From the NCBI GenBank assembly GCA_020058405.1, contig JAGVEE010000110.1, positions 1 to 6,661 on the forward strand: a stretch of 6,661 nucleotides of DNA, given 5' to 3'. Each line of letters starts with the position of its first letter. Within the stretch, counting starts at the first letter, position 1. This document shows positions 6,062 through 6,661 of this stretch, piece by piece. Under the pieces are notes generated by a model, which made no database searches, had not been told where the DNA came from, and saw only the letters and a program-made list of their open reading frames with translations. Source of the stretch: Sphingobacteriales bacterium (GTDB lineage Bacteria > Bacteroidota > Bacteroidia > Sphingobacteriales > Sphingobacteriaceae). The position numbers and the translations under genes are program-made.

Positions 6062-6661
6062 ATGAGCGTATTAGTAAATAAAGATTCGAAAGTAATAGTA
6101 CAAGGTTTTACAGGCAGTGAAGGTTCATTCCACGCTGGTCAGATGATTGAATATGGAACGAGTGTAGTAGGTGGAGTTACCCCAGGTAAAGGCGGTACCA
6201 TGCATTTGGATCGTCCTGTGTTTAACACTGTTGCAGATGCAGTAAGCCAAACCAGCGCTAACGTTTCTATTATATTCGTACCTCCTGCATTCGCAGCAGA
6301 CGCTATTATGGAAGCAGCAGAAGCAGGTATTAAAGTAATTATTTGTATTACAGAAGGTATTCCTACGAAGGACATGATCCAAGTAAAAGAATACTTAAGC
6401 GATAAAGATTGCCGATTAATTGGACCAAATTGCCCAGGGGTAATGACGGCCGGTGAGGCGAAAGTGGGAATTATGCCAGGTTTTATTTTCAAACCAGGAA
6501 GAGTAGGTATCGTTTCAAAATCTGGAACCTTAACTTACGAGGCTGTAGACCAATGCACGCGTTTAGGCTTAGGCCAATCTACTGCAATTGGTATTGGTGG
6601 CGACCCAATTATTGGAACAACCACTAAAGAAGCGGTAGAGTTATTAATGAACGACCCAGAA
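6062..6661 (+). CDS. sucD: Succinyl-CoA synthetase (succinate-CoA ligase) alpha subunit, 3' end outside window
   Basis: The first 200 codons of SucD are present; the family is usually about 290 residues, so the last third lies beyond the window edge. With the beta subunit SucC it interconverts succinyl-CoA and succinate with formation of ATP or GTP, the substrate-level phosphorylation step of the TCA cycle in the cytoplasm. Visible signatures are the CoA-binding Rossmann start GFTGSEGSFHA (15-25), VGGVTPGKGG (36-45), ITEGIP (96-101), GPNCPG (121-126), SKSGTLTYEA (152-161) and GIGGDPI (177-183). The chain aligns almost without gaps to E. coli SucD from MSVLVNK onward, which fixes the start at 6062. 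The phosphorylated active-site histidine (near 246 in E. coli) is not in view, so catalytic completeness cannot be judged. sucC is not directly upstream, and a promoter-like sequence precedes the gene. Confidence 0.96.
   Translation, partial: MSVLVNKDSKVIVQGFTGSEGSFHAGQMIEYGTSVVGGVTPGKGGTMHLDRPVFNTVADAVSQTSANVSIIFVPPAFAADAIMEAAEAGIKVIICITEGIPTKDMIQVKEYLSDKDCRLIGPNCPGVMTAGEAKVGIMPGFIFKPGRVGIVSKSGTLTYEAVDQCTRLGLGQSTAIGIGGDPIIGTTTKEAVELLMNDPE

Noticed and set aside
6125..6492. Minus-strand open frames opposite sucD, and other antisense frames across the window
   Set aside because: They are antisense shadows of well-supported + strand genes, with no recognisable protein features of their own.

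Overview
The window is an AT-rich piece of a bacterial chromosome, almost certainly from the phylum Bacteroidota. Three signs agree. A secreted protein carries a type IX secretion (T9SS) C-terminal sorting domain. The start codons lack Shine-Dalgarno sequences and sit in A-rich leaders. Upstream regions hold matches to the Bacteroidota promoter pattern (TTTG, about 19-21 nt, TAnnTTTG). I cannot name an order or genus from the sequence alone.

All four genes lie on the + strand. (1) 78-269 encodes a small cold-shock-domain protein, closed by a clean intrinsic terminator (299-330) with a GAAA loop. (2) 385-1887 encodes a 500-residue exported protein made of a signal peptide, seven repeats that look like the blades of a beta-propeller, and a T9SS type A sorting domain. 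(3) 2000-5917 encodes a 1305-residue soluble hybrid histidine kinase: GAF, four PAS domains, HisKA, HATPase, two receivers and a C-terminal HPt-like domain. (4) 6062-6661 holds the first 200 codons of sucD, the alpha subunit of succinyl-CoA synthetase; it runs off the window before the active-site histidine.

The genes do not look like one operon. The first is terminated, and the others have gaps of 112-144 bp, with promoter-like sequences of varying quality (best for sucD). The kinase is an orphan here: no separate response regulator or output domain is visible, so its target lies elsewhere. A functional link among the four genes is not evident.

The most unusual object is non-coding. At 5918-6008, directly after the kinase stop codon and 2 bp before the sucD -33 element, are five 8-bp units (GTTATTRR) followed, after 11 bp, by five units in inverted orientation. 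Together they form a long hairpin with a 23-bp perfect core. One strand of each arm is free of C or G respectively, and the repeat units allow several pairing registers. I do not recognise it as a named element. Other points worth checking are departures from consensus in the first receiver and in the HPt domain of the kinase.
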